From the NCBI GenBank assembly GCA_949752735.1, contig OX457043.1:2695367-2759366 (forward strand): a stretch of DNA of 64,000 nt. The letters are read 5' to 3'. The notes beneath the pieces were generated by a model. That model did not search any database and was not told where the DNA came from. It saw only the letters and a list, made by a program, of their open reading frames with translations. This DNA comes from Lumbricus terrestris. Its lineage: Eukaryota > Annelida > Clitellata > Crassiclitellata > Lumbricidae. The position numbers and the translations under genes are program-made. Of the stretch, positions 61,146-64,000 are shown piece after piece. The first letter of the stretch is position 1, and each line of letters begins with the position of its first letter.

Positions 61146-61281
61146 CATCATCATAAGCGTCATTATAATAGTCATATGCATTTTGTCATCAATTTGATAT
61201 AACGTTATTACTTAACGTGACTGAGCTTATACCTGCAAGCATGACCAGCATGCCAAACAGAATGTAGATCTTCGGTGACAT
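60160..61281 (-). CDS. Gene F: small secreted peptide precursor, two exons
   Basis: Exon 1 (61233-61281) encodes MSPKIYILFGMLVMLA plus one base before GTATAAG. Exon 2 (60160-60299) follows TTTGCAG. The 62-residue product has signal VFTPLLNA, spacer GQDFRKQDAELASFIETAPD with AAEPEAQ, and tail VNPDIPGVAKW before TGA. It has a three-codon insertion (GQDF against D) relative to gene B and no frame break. Just past the stop the +1 frame reads MVKRSKRSGGGKSNRR; a comparable basic frame (VKRRKRRG) follows gene B, so a dibasic cassette overlaps the stop in every copy. Upstream elements match genes A-C. Function unknown; secretion inferred from exon 1. Confidence 0.65.
61068..61145. repeat. ATC trinucleotide repeat in gene F intron
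   Basis: CATCAT run, the longest of the intronic ATC repeats. Confidence 0.9.
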
Positions 61282-61435
61282 CTTGCAGAAGTTCCTGGAA
61301 AGCAGCGAACGAGTTTCAGACGATGTAGAGCAGACGATGACAACGAACCAAAACGAACTGGATGACGATGCACAACTTACTCGTTATTTAAAGCTAATTG
61401 GAAAGTCATCATCAGCCAATGGGAGATGACTTGAA
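61282..61435 (-). promoter_or_regulatory. Gene F promoter and 5' leader
   Basis: Minus-strand TTTAAATAACGAG (about 61380-61393) at the TATA position with CCAAT-type words at 61397 and 61417. Layout matches genes B and C. Confidence 0.45.
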
Positions 61436-61753
61436 ATGACCGAACCATCTGTCAACCGACGTTCACGGACGATTGACTCCTAAATAATCGAAACTTTTAC
61501 TAGCATATCACTGAAATCTGTTGGACAAACTTTCATTGGCAATAGACTCTCATCGTCTTATTCTAGCGATCGATGGGGCTTTGCCCCTGGGTTTCAGATG
61601 TCGCAATACCACAATGAAGCGAGGGATTTCTTTCCATTCAGTTGTAGGCTATCATAGCTTGATCGTTCAGACGTAACGCTATTCGTCGACTAAATGTTCG
61701 TGTATGTTATGATTTGAACGGTTTTTGAAGAACCAAAATGGTGGTAACGTAGA

Positions 61754-61760
61754 TAGGCTA
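61754..61760. other. TAGGCTA micro-insertion
   Basis: Upstream of gene F: CGTAGATAGGCTATTTAACATTTGG; upstream of A (about 6992): CGTAAATATTTAACATTTTGG; upstream of B: CGTAGATGTTTAACA. The difference is GGCTA after TA. Confidence 0.65.
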
Positions 61761-62279
61761 TTTAACATTTGGTGTTTTGGTAGCTGTTATTCAATGTCAA
61801 ATTGAAATCCAGCCAGAGAAGATAATCAGATAATAACAAGGCAACACTTCAATCAGCGGTTGTCAATAGGATGGTGCTTGGTATTTAACCGTTGCAGCAT
61901 GACCACATTGAACAGCATGCCAAACGCTTTATAAATTTGAAATATACAGCCGAGAAAAAAATAGACTGACCGAGCATTTTCCTACCGGTTTCACCCATGG
62001 TCGTTTCTGGCATTAGGCTTCACCAGCATAGAATGCTGCATGATGCTCAGTCTGTAAAAGATGTATCCGAAACGCGTTGTTTCCGATGCCACATCTGCAG
62101 CATTATTGTAGGCCTACCGTAATAATTTGCTGCTTTTCCTGACACTTCATAGGACTCGCAATTCTCGACCGTCGTGTTGGCGCAAATTACATGATGGTCA
62201 ACCCCGCTTTCAAACTACTCAATCGTTCTGTGAATTGTTAATACCATTGCAGTCGAATCGAAAGTAAGGTGAAATTAGG

Positions 62280-62500
62280 AGCAAATTATTTAGTTTTCGT
62301 TTGGCCAAATATCGTTTTAGTTTTCGTTTGATCAATTTTTGTTTACTTTTAGTTTTGATTGCTGTATATTTCGTTTTAGTTTTAGTTTTCGTTGTCAGCG
62401 TGTTTTAGTTTTAGTTTTCGTTTTCGTTAACGAAAACGTTTCATTTTCGTTAATCACCATTTTCGTTTTCGTTTTCGTTAACGAAAACAACACTACAGTC
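62280..62500. repeat. TTTTCG/TTTTAG hexamer array
   Basis: An array of TTTTCGTTTTAG-type hexamers with two TTCGTTAACGAA palindromes (about 62420-62435 and 62470-62485). Its right edge reads AACAACACTACAG and joins directly to unit sequence (GTCGATGCTTCATTGAAC), so it looks like an inserted element. Confidence 0.65.
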
Positions 62501-63063
62501 GATGCTTCATTGAACAGAAAACCATTTAACAATAATTCACTCAGACAGCAACGAGAGGCAGAAGAAGACTAAATCTGCTGAGTGATCTCGATGATGAAAA
62601 TATACATGGTCGCACCAAGAGGAGGACACAGGACAGAGAAAGCGGAGGAGGTCGGAGGAGAACACGAGGTCGTCCATGTCACCAACCTGCTCAACAGCAG
62701 AGGAATGAAGAAGAGAAGATCGATATTTCAATCATAACCGTAATAGTAATCCTCACATATCTAGGGCGTCAATCGAAAGCTAAGCGTAGGACAACAGCGT
62801 ATTCAAGAGCGTTGAATAAAATATTTGAGCATTAATCCAAATGACTTGAATTAATCTGCGCATCGTTTTAATGAAGACCTTAGGTTCCAGCAATCGTTCG
62901 ATATACACCATGCACCCTAACCCCTTGTTTGAGATTCAAAAATCCTAATCCCTGGATGGCACTGATTAAACTAAACAAACGATATTCTGTATGAGTATTT
63001 CATCAGACAAAAAATGCGTTGTACATAATAAATCTTAGTGGACATTGACTTCACGGAGAGCAG

Positions 63064-63213
63064 TTACCTCAGTTTGTGGTCTCCTACAGAAGTAACATCT
63101 TGGCGGATAATCAAGACAATTTTGCATCGTCTTTGATGTCCATAAAGTAACATATGTTGAGGTTGCTCACGTCTCAGTCGATGCTTCATTGAACAAGAAA
63201 CCATATTCACCAT
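63064..63213 (-). CDS. Candidate 49-aa basic small ORF (last unit)
   Basis: Same 150-base length as the unit 1 ORF. It reads MVNMVSCSMKHRLRREQ and CKIVLIIRQDV, ending GDHKLR. Codons 4-7 differ by one added and one lost base that cancel, keeping the frame. A longer minus-strand frame upstream (63281-63481, with VHTTHLT and NTEEFVDDE) may or may not be connected. Confidence 0.3.
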   Translation of the reverse strand: MVNMVSCSMKHRLRREQPQHMLLYGHQRRCKIVLIIRQDVTSVGDHKLR

Positions 63214-63486
63214 AATATTGATCTTTGTACCATATTGCGTCTACAGCGATGAATCATAATCGATTGTAATATCAAAATGTCTAGAGCACAAGCTTATTCA
63301 CGAGCGTTTGATATAACATTCGTTCATTTATCCACATGACTGGCATTTTCTGCTCATCATCAACAAATTCTTCAGTGTTTCTCTCATCCGTCAGGTGTGT
63401 AGTGTGAACCGACGATGAAGATTCTCCCAGATGAATCCATTCATCGACTCTGCGATACCTCGACATAGCAATATTATACAATGATA

Positions 63487-63494
63487 TAGGCCTA
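63487..63494. other. TAGGCCTA micro-insertion
   Basis: It reads GATATAGGCCTAAACAGATGC; units 1-3 (about 8835) read GATATAAACAGGTGC. The difference is GGCCTA after TA. Confidence 0.75.
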
Positions 63495-64000
63495 AACAGA
63501 TGCTCTTGGCGTCAATCTTTTGTTGCGAACTCTTTCCACATGGCCAATGTCAAGTCACTCTTCTCTTTCTGATCTTATCTAGCTGTGTTCAATCTCATTC
63601 CACGTTTCCTCATCACGAAGCCTGTCTCGTCTGGACTTCTCCATAGGCCTATACTTCTTTCCCAGCTCAATTCCTCCGTTAGAATTCTCTTTCCGTCATC
63701 TCTCCATTGGCACCAACACTAACATCCATACATCAGTGCTTGAGTCTCAGTCGAATGTTCTGTACAGTTTTATTATTTTTCTTCTTCGTCTTCCACATCC
63801 TAAACTCGAGTATAATAATTATTCATGTTCTGCTTTTTATGTATTTTGAATGGTGTTCATCTCCCGTTATTAAAAATACACTCATTCATCATGCAGATTT
63901 ATAAAGCGAACTGTCTACGTAACTACTCAGGAGCGCTCCCGACCAAGCCCCAGATGAAAAAGACGGCTTTGAATTTGAGATAGACCCCACCTGAGCAAGC

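Noticed and set aside
62280..62500. Telomere-like repeat
   Set aside because: The hexamers are TTTTCG/TTTTAG mixtures, not TTAGGG, and the array is internal with transposon-like edges.

Overview
The window looks like non-coding-rich DNA from a metazoan, probably a marine invertebrate. It has short split genes with GT..AG introns, tRNA-derived SINEs, L2/CR1-like retroposon fragments, many non-autonomous DNA transposons (hAT, Mutator-like, piggyBac-like and Tc1/mariner-like ends) and long microsatellites. The abundance of TAGGCCTA-type words reminds me of echinoderm or other deuterostome genomes, but nothing here fixes the species. No bacterial or viral gene set is present. Almost all long open frames are translated simple repeats.

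The only gene family I can support is a set of small two-exon genes on the minus strand, A (1949-6528), B (15759-16954), C (29213-30411), E (50534-51472) and F (60160-61281). Exon 1 is nearly invariant and encodes MSPKIYILFGMLVMLA, a signal peptide. Exon 2 finishes it (FTPLLNA or FTPLINA), continues into an acidic spacer (often VDEPAAQA-like) and ends in a short, very variable tail whose last residue is always Trp. Length differences among B, E and F keep the frame, which supports real coding. A is frameshifted by a 5-base insertion and its intron is swollen by transposons. A sixth gene (D) appears deleted at about 41959. A second, weaker candidate is a 49-codon basic ORF, repeated five times with one decayed relative.

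Layout: 1-7262 holds diverged gene A with a SINE and a hAT MITE in its intron. 7263-20697, 20698-34154 and 34155-41958 are three near-identical tandem units of about 13.4 kb, the third cut short. Each carries the small ORF, a C-rich repeat, a GA tract and a piggyBac-like element; the first two also carry a gene (B, C) and two further DNA transposons. 41960-49700 is an older, diverged unit broken by microsatellites, twin hairpins, a Tc1/mariner-like element and a Mutator-like MITE. 49700-52200 holds gene E. 52200-57000 holds an L2 fragment split by a hAT element, plus extra promoter-side blocks. 57000-59700 holds a 1.5-kb minisatellite. 59700-64000 holds gene F and the next diverged unit.

The most unusual signal comes from comparing the paralogous units. 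At ten or more sites one copy has TA and another has TAGGCTA, TAGCCTA or TAGGCCTA. GGC and GCC are reverse complements, as expected if these are three-base excision footprints of a TA-targeting transposon with GGC...GCC ends. One such insertion is exactly what breaks gene A.
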